Shown here one piece after another: positions 27,866 through 37,789 of a stretch of 64,000 nt of DNA. The notes beneath the pieces are model-generated. The model saw nothing but the letters and a program-made list of their open reading frames with translations. It did no database searches and was not told where the DNA came from. Numbering within the stretch: the stretch's first letter is position 1; each line of letters opens with the position of its first letter. The DNA lies in the NCBI RefSeq assembly GCF_013371465.1, contig NZ_JABWDU010000005.1, positions 124,001-188,000 of the forward strand, read 5' to 3'. This stretch comes from Ensifer oleiphilus (GTDB taxonomy: Bacteria; Pseudomonadota; Alphaproteobacteria; Rhizobiales; Rhizobiaceae). The position numbers and the translations under genes are program-made.

Positions 27866-28999
27866 ATGACATATCTGCTTGATGCCCTGCAATTCGTGAC
27901 CGGCTACATCGTTCCATTCCTGCTGGTTCTGACCCTCCTGGTCTTCGTGCACGAAATGGGACACTATCTCGTCGGCCGGTGGTCGGGCATTCGTATCCTC
28001 GCGTTCTCGGTCGGCTTCGGACCGGAGCTGTTGGGCTGGACAGATAAGCATGGCACCCGGTGGAAATTCTGCGTGATACCGCTTGGCGGCTACGTCAAGT
28101 TCTACGGCGACGAGGATGCGGCCAGCACGCCGGACTACAAGCGGCTGGAGACGATCTCGCCGGAAGAAAGGGCCCAAACCTTTCTGGGGGCCAAGCTGTG
28201 GAAGCGGGCAGCGACGGTTGCCGCCGGCCCCATCGCAAATTTCATCCTCGCCATCGCGATTTTTGCCGTTCTCTTCGCCGTCTACGGGCGTTCGGTGGCA
28301 GACCCCGTCGTCGCACAGGTCAAGGAGAATAGTGCCGCGGCCAAAGCCGGCATTTTGCCCCGCGACCGGTTGATCGCCATTGACGGAACCCCGGTGGCGA
28401 CGTTTGACGATGTTCGCCGTTATGTCAGCGTGCGGCCGGAACTTGAGATCAAGATCCGGATCGAGCGGGACGGTGCATTCCTGGACCTTCCCATGGTGCC
28501 GGAACGGACCGAGATTTCCGACCAGTTCGGAAACAAGATGGAGATTGGCATCATCGGCATTGTCACCGATCAGGATGCCGGCAATTTCCGTCTGGTCAGC
28601 TATGGTCCGATCGAGGCGATCGGGCAGGGTGCGCTGCAAAGCTGGCACATTGTCACCGGTACGTTCGACTATCTGGCGAATCTCGTTACCGGGCGGATGA
28701 AGGCGGATCAGCTTGGCGGCCCCATCCGTGTGGCCCAGGCTTCGGGCCAAATGGCGACACTGGGTGTTGCAGCCGTGCTGCAGCTTGCGGCTGTCCTGTC
28801 AGTTTCCATAGGATTGCTTAACCTCATGCCCGTTCCGGTGCTTGATGGCGGCCATCTGATGTTCTATGCGGTTGAGGCCTTGCGCGGGAAGCCGGTTGGA
28901 GCCGCCGCGCAGGATGTCGCCTATCGGATCGGCTTTGCCATGGTGCTGATGCTCATGGTTTTTGCCACCTGGAACGACATCTCGATGTTCTTCGGCTAG
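27866..28999 (+). CDS. rseP: RIP metalloprotease RseP (site-2 protease family)
   Basis: This 377-residue inner-membrane zinc protease has the zinc motif HEMGH (29-33) in the first helix. One PDZ region follows (around residues 130-215, VAQVKENSAAAKAGILPRDRLIAIDGTPV), as well as FNYLMPVPVLDGGH-type motif NLMPVPVLDGGHLMFY near residue 320 supplying the third zinc ligand. It performs intramembrane cleavage of anti-sigma factors or signal peptides in envelope stress control. Its place between cdsA and bamA is conserved in proteobacteria. Confidence 0.95.
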   Translation: MTYLLDALQFVTGYIVPFLLVLTLLVFVHEMGHYLVGRWSGIRILAFSVGFGPELLGWTDKHGTRWKFCVIPLGGYVKFYGDEDAASTPDYKRLETISPEERAQTFLGAKLWKRAATVAAGPIANFILAIAIFAVLFAVYGRSVADPVVAQVKENSAAAKAGILPRDRLIAIDGTPVATFDDVRRYVSVRPELEIKIRIERDGAFLDLPMVPERTEISDQFGNKMEIGIIGIVTDQDAGNFRLVSYGPIEAIGQGALQSWHIVTGTFDYLANLVTGRMKADQLGGPIRVAQASGQMATLGVAAVLQLAAVLSVSIGLLNLMPVPVLDGGHLMFYAVEALRGKPVGAAAQDVAYRIGFAMVLMLMVFATWNDISMFFG

Positions 29000-29081
29000 C
29001 GTTCGGCCGGGGAGTGTTTGGGCGGAAACGACGACCGATACTGTGAACGATTGGATTTCAATGGCTTGTACAGCAAGGATT

Positions 29082-29141
29082 TGTTTACGATAACTCGAAT
29101 CTGTAGTGGCCGTTAAGCCACGGTTCGAATTGAAGTAAACA
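29082..29141. repeat. Long imperfect hairpin between rseP and bamA
   Basis: TGTTTAC (29082-29088) pairs with GTAAACA (29135-29141). Inside, AACTCGAATC partly pairs with GGTTCGAATT, and GTGGC (29106-29110) pairs with GCCAC around CGTTAA. There is no T-run after it, so an RNA leader structure or operator is possible. The rest of the 251-base gap (29000-29250) must hold any bamA promoter; none is obvious. Confidence 0.55.
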
Positions 29142-29250
29142 GAAATTAACGAGCTGGCTTGCTTGTATGGGAAAAGCGGGTAAAACGGCAACCGTGACCG
29201 GAGTCGGCACGAAATTGCCGCGCGACGTTGGGAAAAGGTAAGATTTGAAC

Positions 29251-31587
29251 ATGAAAGCTGGTTCAAGGTTTTTGAACGCGGTGTCTGCGTTTGCGCTATC
29301 CACGAGTATGGTGGTTTCTGGCGCTGGTGTTGGATTGCTCGCAGGCGCTTCCGTCGCAGAGGCCGCCACCATCAGTCGTGTTGAAGTTCGCGGAGCCACG
29401 CGCGTCAGCGCTGAGACGGTGCGCGCGAACATCACGATTGTTCCCGGTAAGAGCTTCAGCAATGCCGATATCGATGCTTCCGTGAAGCGTCTGTACTCGA
29501 CCGGCTATTTCTCTGATGTCAGCATCAATATTGCCGGTGGGACGCTTGTCGTCACCGTCAGCGAGAATCAGCTGATCAACCAGGTTGTCTTCAACGGTAA
29601 TCGGAAGATCAAGGACGACAAGCTGCAAGGCATCGTCCGCACCCAGCCGCTCGGTCCCTACAGCGAAGCAACCGTCGAAACCGATATTCAGTCGATCAAG
29701 GACGCCTACGCAGCGATCGGTCGCAGCGATATCACGGTTACGACGCAGGTTGTTCCGATTGCCGAAGGTCGTGTGAATCTTGCCTTCGTGATCAACGAAG
29801 GTGAACGTACCAAGATTTCGCAGATCAATTTCGTCGGCAACGAAGCCTACAGCGATGGTCGTCTGCAGTCGGTGATCGCGACGAAGGAATCCGGCATCTT
29901 CTCGTTCCTGACCCGCAAGGACGTTTACAACCCGGACAAGCTGCGCGCCGACGAAGAGCTGCTGCGCCAGTTCTATTTCAACCGCGGCTACGCTGACTTC
30001 CAGGTCATTTCGTCCGAGGCTACGCTGAACGAGGCGACCAACGAGTACACGGTGACGGTCACCGTCGAAGAAGGTCCGCGTTACGACTTCGGTGCGGTGA
30101 CGGTGGAATCGACGGTCGAAGGTGTGGATGCTGAATCACTGAAAGGTGTTGTCCTCAGCCGCGAAGGATCGGTCTACAAGGCCAAGGATATCCAGGAAAC
30201 GATGAGCGAGATTTCGAAGCGCGTCGCTTCGGCTGGCTACCCGTTTGCGCGCGTCACCCCGCGCGGTAACCGCGACCTCGGCAATCATACGATCGCAGTC
30301 GATTATCTCGTCGATCAGGGCGAGCGCGCCTATGTCGAGCGCATTGAAATCCGCGGCAATACCCGCACACGTGACTACGTTATCCGTCGCGAGTTCGATA
30401 TGGGCGAAGGCGATGCCTTCAACCAGGAAATGGTAGCGCGTGCCAAGCGTCGCCTCGAGGCTCTTGGTTACTTCTCGACCGTCAACGTCTCGACGGCTCC
30501 CGGCAGCGCTGCCGACCGTGTCGTGGTTATCGTTGACGTTCAGGATCAGTCGACCGGTTCGTTCGGTATTGGTGCCGGTTACTCCGCTGGCAGCGGTGGC
30601 GGCTTCCTCGTCGAAGCCTCGATTGAAGAAAAGAACTTCCTCGGTCGCGGTCAGTACATTCGCGTCGCTGCAGGTCGCGGCGATGAGAGTCGGACTTACA
30701 ACGTTTCGTTCACCGAGCCGTATTTCCTTGGTTATCGTCTGGCCGCAGGCTTCGACGTCTTCAAGAATGAAAACGACTTTGATGACGACAACTACAGCTA
30801 TGAAGACCAGGGTTTCAGCCTGCGCATAGCGGCTCCGATTACCGAAAACCTGTCGACCACGCTGCGGTACAACTATACGCAGTTCGACTATAGCAGCGGT
30901 AATCTCGCAGATCTGTCGTCGCCTTACGTTCGCGCAGTTGAGGGTGGAAACTGGCTCCGTTCGTCGGTGTCGCAGTCGATCACGTACAACACGCTCGATG
31001 ACGCCCAGCTGCCGCATGACGGCGTGCTTGCGACATTCACGCATGAATTTGCCGGTCTCGGCGGTGATTCTGACTTCTACAAGATGACCGGTAAGGCCAA
31101 GTGGTACTACACGGTCAACGATGAAGCGGACATCATTGCTTCGCTCGCGGGTGGTGCCGGTCATATCTTCGAAACCGGCAGCGACCTGCAAGTCTTCGAC
31201 CAGTTCCAGCTGGGCAGCAACGATATTCGCGGCTTTGAGCGTAACGGTATCGGTCCGCGCGATCAAAGAACGGGCGACGCACTTGGCGGCACGACGTACT
31301 TCACAGCTTCGGCCGAGGCGACGTTCCCGCTTCCGGGTATCCCGCGTGACAGCGGTTTCCGCGGCGCGGTCTTTGCCGATGCGGGTACGCTCTATAGCAA
31401 CAAGGTGGCCATGTTGCCTTCGGAAACGGTTCAGGGCAACGGTTCCTCGCTGCGTGCGTCGGTCGGTCTCGGCTTGATCTGGGCTTCGCCGTTCGGTCCG
31501 TTGCGTGTCGACTACGCCTGGCCGATCGCGAAGGAAGATTTCGACAAGGTTCAGAACCTGAAGTTCGGTATTTCCTCGTCGTTCTGA
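29251..31587 (+). CDS. bamA: Outer membrane protein assembly factor BamA
   Basis: This 778-residue outer-membrane protein is the core of the beta-barrel assembly machine. The signal peptide ends near residue 38 (ASVAEA-A). Five POTRA domains follow (starting SRVEVRGATRVSAETVRANI, about residues 41-430), then the 16-strand barrel (NFLGRGQYIRVAAGRG to FGISSSF, with terminal aromatic F). The lid-loop motif DIRGF lies near residue 657. Start choice: ATG 29251 is 12 bases from AAGG; TTG 29245 (two residues longer) has better spacing and remains possible. The codon use (many GTT/GGT) is that of a highly expressed gene. Confidence 0.95.
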   Translation: MKAGSRFLNAVSAFALSTSMVVSGAGVGLLAGASVAEAATISRVEVRGATRVSAETVRANITIVPGKSFSNADIDASVKRLYSTGYFSDVSINIAGGTLVVTVSENQLINQVVFNGNRKIKDDKLQGIVRTQPLGPYSEATVETDIQSIKDAYAAIGRSDITVTTQVVPIAEGRVNLAFVINEGERTKISQINFVGNEAYSDGRLQSVIATKESGIFSFLTRKDVYNPDKLRADEELLRQFYFNRGYADFQVISSEATLNEATNEYTVTVTVEEGPRYDFGAVTVESTVEGVDAESLKGVVLSREGSVYKAKDIQETMSEISKRVASAGYPFARVTPRGNRDLGNHTIAVDYLVDQGERAYVERIEIRGNTRTRDYVIRREFDMGEGDAFNQEMVARAKRRLEALGYFSTVNVSTAPGSAADRVVVIVDVQDQSTGSFGIGAGYSAGSGGGFLVEASIEEKNFLGRGQYIRVAAGRGDESRTYNVSFTEPYFLGYRLAAGFDVFKNENDFDDDNYSYEDQGFSLRIAAPITENLSTTLRYNYTQFDYSSGNLADLSSPYVRAVEGGNWLRSSVSQSITYNTLDDAQLPHDGVLATFTHEFAGLGGDSDFYKMTGKAKWYYTVNDEADIIASLAGGAGHIFETGSDLQVFDQFQLGSNDIRGFERNGIGPRDQRTGDALGGTTYFTASAEATFPLPGIPRDSGFRGAVFADAGTLYSNKVAMLPSETVQGNGSSLRASVGLGLIWASPFGPLRVDYAWPIAKEDFDKVQNLKFGISSSF

Positions 31588-31635
31588 TAAAGAAGCAGTC
31601 CAGAACTGCCGAAAGTTGATTGTTCTGGAGTGTCC

Positions 31636-32700
31636 ATGGAACAGAACTGGTTTTTTCCGCCCCATAAAGGGATTCGCTTGGGTGACCTCGCGAATCAAAT
31701 TGGGACGGAGTTGTCGGATGGCGCGGTTGCAGATCGCGCTATCCATTCCGTAGCTCCTGTCTATCGGGCAAAGCCCGGCGACATTTGCTATATGCTTTCG
31801 CGCAAGTACCGCGCCGAGCTGGAGACTTGCCAAGCCTCCGCGATTATCTGCGACAAGACGATCGCTCCGCTCGTGCCGCCTCATATTCCCATTCTCCTGA
31901 CTGGACGTCCGCATACGGCCTTTGCCTTGGCGGGCACGCTGTTGCACGAGGTGGCGATGCGCCCGTCGCGCAATACCAGCCTTGTTGGCGTCTCGCCGGC
32001 TGCTTTCGTCGATCCGTCCGCGCGTCTGGAAGAGGGCGTTGAGGTCGAGCCGATGGCCGTAATCGGAGCCGGTGCGGAGATTGGGAGCGGCACCCGGATT
32101 GCCGCAGGCGCGGTGATCGGCCCCGGCGTTCGTATCGGCCGCGACTGCACGATCGCGGCAGGCGTTAGCGTTCTTTGCGCTCTTGTTGGCAACAACGTCA
32201 TCATCCATCCCGGCGCTCGGATCGGCCAGGACGGGTTCGGCTACGCGCCGGGTCCAAAGGGTGGAATGATCAAGATCGTCCAGGTCGGGCGTGTGATCAT
32301 TCAGGACCATGTTGAGATCGGTGCGAACACCACGATCGATCGCGGCACGATGGACGACACTGTCATCGGCGAAGGTACGAAGATCGACAACCTCGTGCAG
32401 GTGGGCCACAACGTCCGCATTGGTCGCTATTGCGGTATTGTCAGCCAGGTCGGTATCGCCGGCAGCACCAGAATTGGTGACGGCGTGATGATCGGCGGTG
32501 GCAGCGGCGTCAACGGCCACATCACCGTGGGCGACGGCGTGCAGATTGCCGCGATGAGCGGCGTTGCAAGCGACGTGCCTGCGGGCGAACGTTATGGCGG
32601 TATTCCAGCGCGTCCGATGCGCGATTTCCTGCGCGATGTTGCCGAAATGGCGTTGCGCGCAAGTGACAGACAGAAAAAGAAGGGTGGCACGAATGAGTGA
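31636..32700 (+). CDS. lpxD: UDP-3-O-(3-hydroxyacyl)glucosamine N-acyltransferase
   Basis: This 354-residue cytoplasmic enzyme adds the N-linked hydroxyacyl chain in lipid A synthesis. The N-terminal uridine-binding domain ([18 protein letters not shown]) is followed by a left-handed beta-helix of hexapeptide repeats (from about residue 110), with the catalytic His region [34 protein letters not shown] lies 5 bases before the ATG, which fixes this start over an upstream GTG. It overlaps fabZ by 8 bases. Confidence 0.96.
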   Translation: MEQNWFFPPHKGIRLGDLANQIGTELSDGAVADRAIHSVAPVYRAKPGDICYMLSRKYRAELETCQASAIICDKTIAPLVPPHIPILLTGRPHTAFALAGTLLHEVAMRPSRNTSLVGVSPAAFVDPSARLEEGVEVEPMAVIGAGAEIGSGTRIAAGAVIGPGVRIGRDCTIAAGVSVLCALVGNNVIIHPGARIGQDGFGYAPGPKGGMIKIVQVGRVIIQDHVEIGANTTIDRGTMDDTVIGEGTKIDNLVQVGHNVRIGRYCGIVSQVGIAGSTRIGDGVMIGGGSGVNGHITVGDGVQIAAMSGVASDVPAGERYGGIPARPMRDFLRDVAEMALRASDRQKKKGGTNE

Positions 32701-33157
32701 GGCGGCAACGGTTCTGGGTACGGCGGATATTCAGGAGATCCTGAAGCTTCTCCCGCATCGCTACCCCTTCCTGCTCGTCGACCGGATCATCGAGATCGAC
32801 GGCGACAATTCGGCGATTGGCATCAAGAATGTTTCGGCGAATGAGCCGCACTTCACCGGCCACTTCCCGGAAAAGCCGATCATGCCGGGCGTCTTGCTGA
32901 TTGAAGGCATGGCGCAGACCGCAGGCGCGATCTGTGCGCGCAAGACCGCTTCGGGCACCAATCTCGTCTACTTCATGACCATCGACAATGCGCGGTTCCG
33001 CAAGCCCGTTGTTCCGGGCGATCGTGTCGAATTTCATGTCGTGAAGCAGAAGCAGCGCGGCAATATCTGGAAATTTCATTGTGACGCAAAAGTTGACGGG
33101 CAACTTGTCGCAGAAGCTGATATCGGCGCGATGATCGTCAGCACGGAAGACGCTTGA
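32693..33157 (+). CDS. fabZ: 3-hydroxyacyl-ACP dehydratase FabZ
   Basis: This 154-residue hotdog-fold enzyme dehydrates 3-hydroxyacyl-ACP in fatty acid elongation. The motif [18 protein letters not shown] and the active-site region [26 protein letters not shown] (catalytic His and Glu) are intact. The start lies inside the lpxD end (8-base overlap) and its own stop overlaps the region of the lpxA start. Linking fabZ with lpxD and lpxA lets hydroxyacyl-ACP be shared between phospholipid and lipid A paths. Confidence 0.96.
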   Translation: MSEAATVLGTADIQEILKLLPHRYPFLLVDRIIEIDGDNSAIGIKNVSANEPHFTGHFPEKPIMPGVLLIEGMAQTAGAICARKTASGTNLVYFMTIDNARFRKPVVPGDRVEFHVVKQKQRGNIWKFHCDAKVDGQLVAEADIGAMIVSTEDA

Positions 33158-33159
33158 AC

Positions 33160-33969
33160 ATGATTGCAGCAACAGCGAAGATCCACCCTTCCTCGATCAT
33201 CGAGGATGGGGCTGTGATCGGCGAGAACGTTAAGATCGGCCCGTTTTGCTACATCGGGCCGAAAGTCGTTCTCGGCGACGACATGGAGCTCAAGAGCCAC
33301 GTCGTCGTGGACGGCCGGACGACGATCGGCAAGGGCTCCAAGATTTTCCCGAATGCTGTCATCGGTGGAGATTCGCAAAGCGTGCACCACAGCACGGTCG
33401 ACACCATCTTGCAGATCGGCGACAACTGCACGATCCGCGAAGGTGTGACGATGAATGCAGGCACCGTCGAATACGGCGGCGCGACGATCGTCGGCAACAA
33501 CAATCTGTTCCTCGCCTATTCGCACGTGGCGCATGATTGCCGCCTCGGCAACAACATCATCATGTCGAACAACGTGTTGCTGGCAGGCCATGTAACGATC
33601 GGGGACCGGGCGATCCTCGGTGGCGGCTGTGCTGTGCATCAGTTCACGCGCATCGGTCGGCAGGCGTTCATCGGTGGTCTTTCAGCCGTCAGCTACGACG
33701 TCATTCCCTACGGCATGCTCAACGGCAATCCCGGTGTTCTAAGCGGGCTCAATGTGGTGGGCATGACCCGCGCTGGCATCGAGCGTGCAACGATCCATGT
33801 GGTGCGCCGGGCTTACAAGCAGATCTTCGAAGGGCCGGAATCGGTTCGCGCCAATGCTGCCGCCATTCGCGCTGATTATGCGGACTGTGCACCGGTCGTC
33901 GAAATCCTCGATTTCATTGCAGCCGAGAGCGACAGGGCACTGTCGTCGCCAAGCCGCGGCAAGGCCTGA
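33160..33969 (+). CDS. lpxA: UDP-N-acetylglucosamine acyltransferase
   Basis: This 269-residue beta-helix enzyme performs the first step of lipid A synthesis, O-acylation of UDP-GlcNAc (or a diamino variant). Hexapeptide repeats run from residue 6 to about 190; the catalytic His is in [14 protein letters not shown]. The C-terminal helical domain begins [25 protein letters not shown] 33160 has GGAAGA 9 bases upstream and is preferred to TTG 33154, which sits only 3 bases away. Confidence 0.96.
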   Translation: MIAATAKIHPSSIIEDGAVIGENVKIGPFCYIGPKVVLGDDMELKSHVVVDGRTTIGKGSKIFPNAVIGGDSQSVHHSTVDTILQIGDNCTIREGVTMNAGTVEYGGATIVGNNNLFLAYSHVAHDCRLGNNIIMSNNVLLAGHVTIGDRAILGGGCAVHQFTRIGRQAFIGGLSAVSYDVIPYGMLNGNPGVLSGLNVVGMTRAGIERATIHVVRRAYKQIFEGPESVRANAAAIRADYADCAPVVEILDFIAAESDRALSSPSRGKA

Positions 33970-33971
33970 GC

Positions 33972-34862
33972 GTGACGTCGGTCGGGGCGAGCCGCGCGGC
34001 GAAAGGCGGCCGGCTCGCGATCATCGCCGGAGGCGGCGCTCTACCGCACCACGTGGCCGAGGCGGTTCGCGCCCGGGGAGAAGATCCCTATATCATCGCG
34101 CTCTCGCGCGAAGCTGAAGAGAGCGATTGGCTTGAGTTTGACCACTCCGTCCTCGCCATTGGTGACTTCTCCGCAATCAGCCGCACCTTTAGGGACGAAG
34201 GCATCGATCGTGTCGTGCTTTCCGGATGGGTTCGTCGCCGACCGGAATGGCGCGACATTCGCCCGACGCTGAAAACCCTTGCCAGGGTGCCGAGCGTTTT
34301 AAGGACACTCGTATCAGGTGGCGACGACGCGGTTCTGCGTATGGCGATGCAACTGATCGAAGCGAGCGGCGCCCACGTGATCGGCGTTCACGAGGTCGTA
34401 CCAAACCTTCTCGCAGATCCAGGGCCGATCGGTGCCCTCACACCATCCGACGACGACAGGCGCGACGTAGAGGCCGGCATTGCGGCCGCCAACGCGCTTG
34501 GTCAGCTTGATGTGGGGCAGGGCGCCATCGCCGTCGGTGGCCGCGTGGTGGCGCTGGAGGGTGCTGAAGGCACCGATGCGATGCTAGAGCGCGTAGCGAC
34601 ACTCAAGGCGGAAGGACGGGTCTCGGCACGCCGCCGCGGGGTGCTGGTCAAGCTATGCAAGCCGGAACAGGATTTACGCGCTGATCTGCCATCGATCGGA
34701 CCGTCGACAGTCGCCGGCGCCGTTGCTGCCGGGCTTGCCGGAATTGCCGTCGAAGCTGGGCGCGCCCTGGTGCTCGAGCGCGCCGAGGTGATCGAGGCCG
34801 CCAACCGGGCAGGACTGTTTGTCATCGGCGTCGAGCGCAGCGATTACCGGGGAAGGGCATGA
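33972..34862 (+). CDS. lpxI: UDP-2,3-diacylglucosamine diphosphatase LpxI
   Basis: This 296-residue enzyme starts at GTG, 2 bases after lpxA. Family DUF1009 features are RLAIIAGGGALPHHVAEAVRARG at the N-terminus and the C-terminal domain with VEAGRALVLERAEVIEAANRAGLFVIGVE. LpxI cleaves UDP-2,3-diacylglucosamine to lipid X plus UMP and replaces the unrelated LpxH in most alphaproteobacteria. Placement between lpxA and lpxB supports the call. It overlaps lpxB by 4 bases. Confidence 0.95.
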   Translation: MTSVGASRAAKGGRLAIIAGGGALPHHVAEAVRARGEDPYIIALSREAEESDWLEFDHSVLAIGDFSAISRTFRDEGIDRVVLSGWVRRRPEWRDIRPTLKTLARVPSVLRTLVSGGDDAVLRMAMQLIEASGAHVIGVHEVVPNLLADPGPIGALTPSDDDRRDVEAGIAAANALGQLDVGQGAIAVGGRVVALEGAEGTDAMLERVATLKAEGRVSARRRGVLVKLCKPEQDLRADLPSIGPSTVAGAVAAGLAGIAVEAGRALVLERAEVIEAANRAGLFVIGVERSDYRGRA

Positions 34863-36037
34863 GCGGACAGAGCTATAAACTGGCAGTGATTGCTGGCGAA
34901 GTATCGGGTGATCTGCTTGGAACAGATCTGGTACGGGCACTGCGCATCCAGTGCGGTCGTGATGTCGAGTTGGTCGGCGTCGGCGGTGACGGCCTGGAGA
35001 GTGAAGGTCTGAAATCGCTGTTCGACTATTCCGAACTGTCGATCATGGGCTTTTCGCAGGTGCTGGCGCGTCTGCCGAAGTTGATTCTGCGCATCCGGCA
35101 GACCGCAAAGGCCATTATTGCGTCGCGCCCCGATGCCCTGCTGATTATCGATAGTCCGGATTTCACCCATCGTGTGGCGCGCCGCGTGCGTGCCGCACTG
35201 CCGGATCTGCCCGTCATCAACTATGTCTGCCCGAGCGTATGGGCGTGGAAACCGGAACGCGCGCCGCGCATGCGCGGCTATGTCGACCACGTGTTGGCGG
35301 TTTTGCCGTTCGAGCCCGAGATCATGCGCAAGCTCAAGGGGCCGCCGACGACCTATATCGGCCATCGTCTGGCAACGGACGCCAATGTGCTCGCCGTTCG
35401 CGCCAGCCGGCGTGCGAAATTGCGCGAGGCGAACGGGAGCTCTGTTTCGACCTGCCTGCTTCTGCCGGGCTCTCGGTCGAGTGAAATTGGGCGACTGCTG
35501 CCGATTTTTGGGCAGATGGTGGAAGAGCTCGCGGGCCGGCATCCGGGCGTCCAGTTCCTGTTGCCAACGGTTCCTCGCCAAGAAAAACTGGTCCGCGAAA
35601 TCACGTCCGGTTGGAAGGTTCAGCCGGAGATATCCGTCGGCGCTGCCGAAAAATGGGCGGCCTTCGACAAGGCGGATGCTGCAATCGCCGCTTCCGGAAC
35701 AGTCATTCTTGAACTCGCGCTTGCCGGCGTTCCCGTCGTCTCCACCTATGATGCCGATTGGCTCGTGCGATTGCTGCATAGCCGCATCCGAATCTGGAGC
35801 GGGGCGCTTCCCAACCTGATCGCCGATTTCCCGATCGTGCCGGAATATTTCAACCAGAGCATTAGGCCGGGCGCCCTGACCCGCTGGGTCGAGCGGCTGT
35901 CCGCCCCGAGTGCCCAGCGCGCATCGATGCTCGACGGGTACGCGCTCGTGCAAGAGCGCATGGCGACCAGCAGACCGCCCGGCGAACTGGGCGCTCAAAT
36001 CGTCCTCTCGCATATGCAGGACAAAAACGTCCGCTAG
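34859..36037 (+). CDS. lpxB: Lipid-A-disaccharide synthase
   Basis: This 392-residue GT-B glycosyltransferase joins lipid X and UDP-diacylglucosamine to form the lipid A disaccharide. Seen: VIAGEVSGDLLGTDLVRAL, ELSIMGFSQVLARLP, PDFTHRVARRVRAALPDLPVINYVCPSVWAWKPERAPRM, LLPGSRSSEIGRLLPIF and SGTVILELALAGVPVVSTY. It is a peripheral inner-membrane enzyme. It ends the rpsB-lpxB cluster before a bidirectional terminator. Confidence 0.96.
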   Translation: MSGQSYKLAVIAGEVSGDLLGTDLVRALRIQCGRDVELVGVGGDGLESEGLKSLFDYSELSIMGFSQVLARLPKLILRIRQTAKAIIASRPDALLIIDSPDFTHRVARRVRAALPDLPVINYVCPSVWAWKPERAPRMRGYVDHVLAVLPFEPEIMRKLKGPPTTYIGHRLATDANVLAVRASRRAKLREANGSSVSTCLLLPGSRSSEIGRLLPIFGQMVEELAGRHPGVQFLLPTVPRQEKLVREITSGWKVQPEISVGAAEKWAAFDKADAAIAASGTVILELALAGVPVVSTYDADWLVRLLHSRIRIWSGALPNLIADFPIVPEYFNQSIRPGALTRWVERLSAPSAQRASMLDGYALVQERMATSRPPGELGAQIVLSHMQDKNVR

Positions 36038-36134
36038 GGACCAATTTCCTTGGGCATTCGATCTTTCGATGCAGCGATCACCACAGCAACATAACAGGCC
36101 GGTACATCGTTGCGATGCTTCGGTCTCCAAATGA

Positions 36135-36164
36135 AAATGCCCGGTCATTTCTGACCGGGCTTTT
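36135..36164. terminator. Bidirectional rho-independent terminator between lpxB and gltA
   Basis: A perfect 9-bp stem GCCCGGTCA (36139-36147) / TGACCGGGC (36152-36160), TTTC loop, T-run to the right and A-run to the left, serving both converging units. Confidence 0.92.
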
Positions 36165-36183
36165 GCAATTCCATATCAAGATC

Positions 36184-37473
36184 TTAGCGCTTGGAGACCG
36201 GCACGTAGTCGCGCTGGGGAGCGCCGACATAGAGCTGGCGCGGGCGGCCGATGCGCTGTTCCGGATCTTCGATCATCTCGTTCCACTGGGCGATCCAGCC
36301 GACGGTGCGGGCGAGCGCGAACAGCACGGTGAACATGGTGGTGGGGAAGCCCAGCGCCTTCAGCGTGATGCCGGAGTAGAAGTCGATGTTCGGGTAGAGC
36401 TTCTTCTCGATGAAGTATTCGTCGGTCAGCGCGATGCGCTCGAGCTCCATCGCTACTTCGAGCAGCGGATCATCCTTGTGACCGAGTTCGGCGAGCACTT
36501 CATGCGTGGTCTTCTGCATGATCTTGGCGCGCGGATCGTAGTTCTTGTAGACGCGGTGGCCGAAGCCCATCAGGCGGAACGGATCGTTCTTGTCCTTGGC
36601 CTTGGCGATGTATTCGGGAATTCGGTCGACCGAGCCGATTTCGGCCAGCATGTTGAGCGCGGCTTCGTTGGCGCCGCCGTGGGCCGGACCCCAGAGGCAG
36701 GCGATGCCGGCGGCAATGCAGGCAAACGGATTGGCACCGGACGAACCGGCAAGGCGCACGGTCGAGGTCGAGGCGTTCTGCTCATGGTCGGCATGCAGGA
36801 TGAAGATCCGATCCATGGCGCGCGACAGCACCGGGTTGACCACGTATTCCTCGCAAGGCACGGCGAAGCACATGCGCAGGAAGTTGGATGCGTAGTCGAG
36901 GTCGTTCTTCGGGTAAACGAAGGGCTGGCCGATATGGTACTTGTAGGCCATCGCGGCGATCGTCGGCATCTTTGCGATCATGCGCAGCGAGGCGACCATG
37001 CGCTGGTGCGGATCCGTGATGTCGGTCGAGTCGTGATAGAAGGCAGAGAGAGCGCCGACGCAGCCGCACATGACGGCCATCGGGTGGGCGTCGCGGCGGA
37101 AGCCGGTGAAGAAGCGCGACATCTGCTCGTGCACCATGGTGTGGTGCGTGACGCGATAGTCGAAATCGGCCTTCTGCGCCTTCGTCGGCAGTTCGCCGTA
37201 AAGCAGCAGGTAGCAGACTTCAAGGAAATCGCCGTGTTCGGCAAGCTGCTCGATCGGGTAGCCGCGGTGCAGGAGCACGCCTTCATCGCCGTCGATATAG
37301 GTGATCTTGGATTCGCACGACGCCGTCGAGGTAAAGCCCGGGTCGTATGTGAACATCTTGGTCTGCTTGTAGAGCGAACCGATATCGACCACATCAGGAC
37401 CGATGGACCCCGATCGCACCGGTAGCTCCGCCGACTTTCCATCGAGTGTTACGACCGCGCTTTTTTCTGTCAT
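36184..37473 (-). CDS. gltA: Citrate synthase
   Basis: This 429-residue hexameric-type (type II) citrate synthase condenses acetyl-CoA and oxaloacetate at TCA-cycle entry. Active-site parts: [33 protein letters not shown] (His), [17 protein letters not shown] (His/Arg), and [16 protein letters not shown] (Asp). The N-terminal domain ([19 protein letters not shown]) is of the Gram-negative NADH-sensitive class. It is transcribed alone on minus, converging on lpxB. Confidence 0.97.
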   Translation of the reverse strand: MTEKSAVVTLDGKSAELPVRSGSIGPDVVDIGSLYKQTKMFTYDPGFTSTASCESKITYIDGDEGVLLHRGYPIEQLAEHGDFLEVCYLLLYGELPTKAQKADFDYRVTHHTMVHEQMSRFFTGFRRDAHPMAVMCGCVGALSAFYHDSTDITDPHQRMVASLRMIAKMPTIAAMAYKYHIGQPFVYPKNDLDYASNFLRMCFAVPCEEYVVNPVLSRAMDRIFILHADHEQNASTSTVRLAGSSGANPFACIAAGIACLWGPAHGGANEAALNMLAEIGSVDRIPEYIAKAKDKNDPFRLMGFGHRVYKNYDPRAKIMQKTTHEVLAELGHKDDPLLEVAMELERIALTDEYFIEKKLYPNIDFYSGITLKALGFPTTMFTVLFALARTVGWIAQWNEMIEDPEQRIGRPRQLYVGAPQRDYVPVSKR

Positions 37474-37789
37474 GGGGACCCTCCGTCTTATGGCAACGTG
37501 GCACAGAGATATGCCACGAAAATGAACGTTGCGAAGTTGCTATATGATTTATTTTCGGCTGCCAAGCTGTACGAAAGGCAAATTGTGCGATGCGAAAATG
37601 TGCATATGGCGACGCAATAATCGCACGTTAGGGCAATATGTCCAACGGGATCAATGGCGGTCAGAGCGATGGTGGGGGACCATTCCATATAGGATTGCCG
37701 CTTTTTTTGGCAGATAGCGTCCAGGTTGCGGATCTGGCGTGTTGGTTGCATCATCCACGTCGACAGTCTTCGGGGGAAAGTGCCGTACG
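37474..37789. promoter_or_regulatory. Divergent gltA/comEC intergenic region with inverted repeat
   Basis: This 316-base, relatively AT-rich gap must hold the gltA promoter. CGTGGCA (37497-37503) and TGCCACG (37512-37518) form a perfect 7-bp inverted repeat 24-45 bases before the gltA ATG. On minus, TTGGCA is followed 15 bases later by TATAGC, a suboptimal promoter candidate. I see no LexA box or other gene here. Confidence 0.45.

Noticed and set aside
30136-32520. A 794-codon minus-strand open frame antisense to bamA and lpxD
   Set aside because: It lies fully opposite two certain genes and has no recognisable domain.
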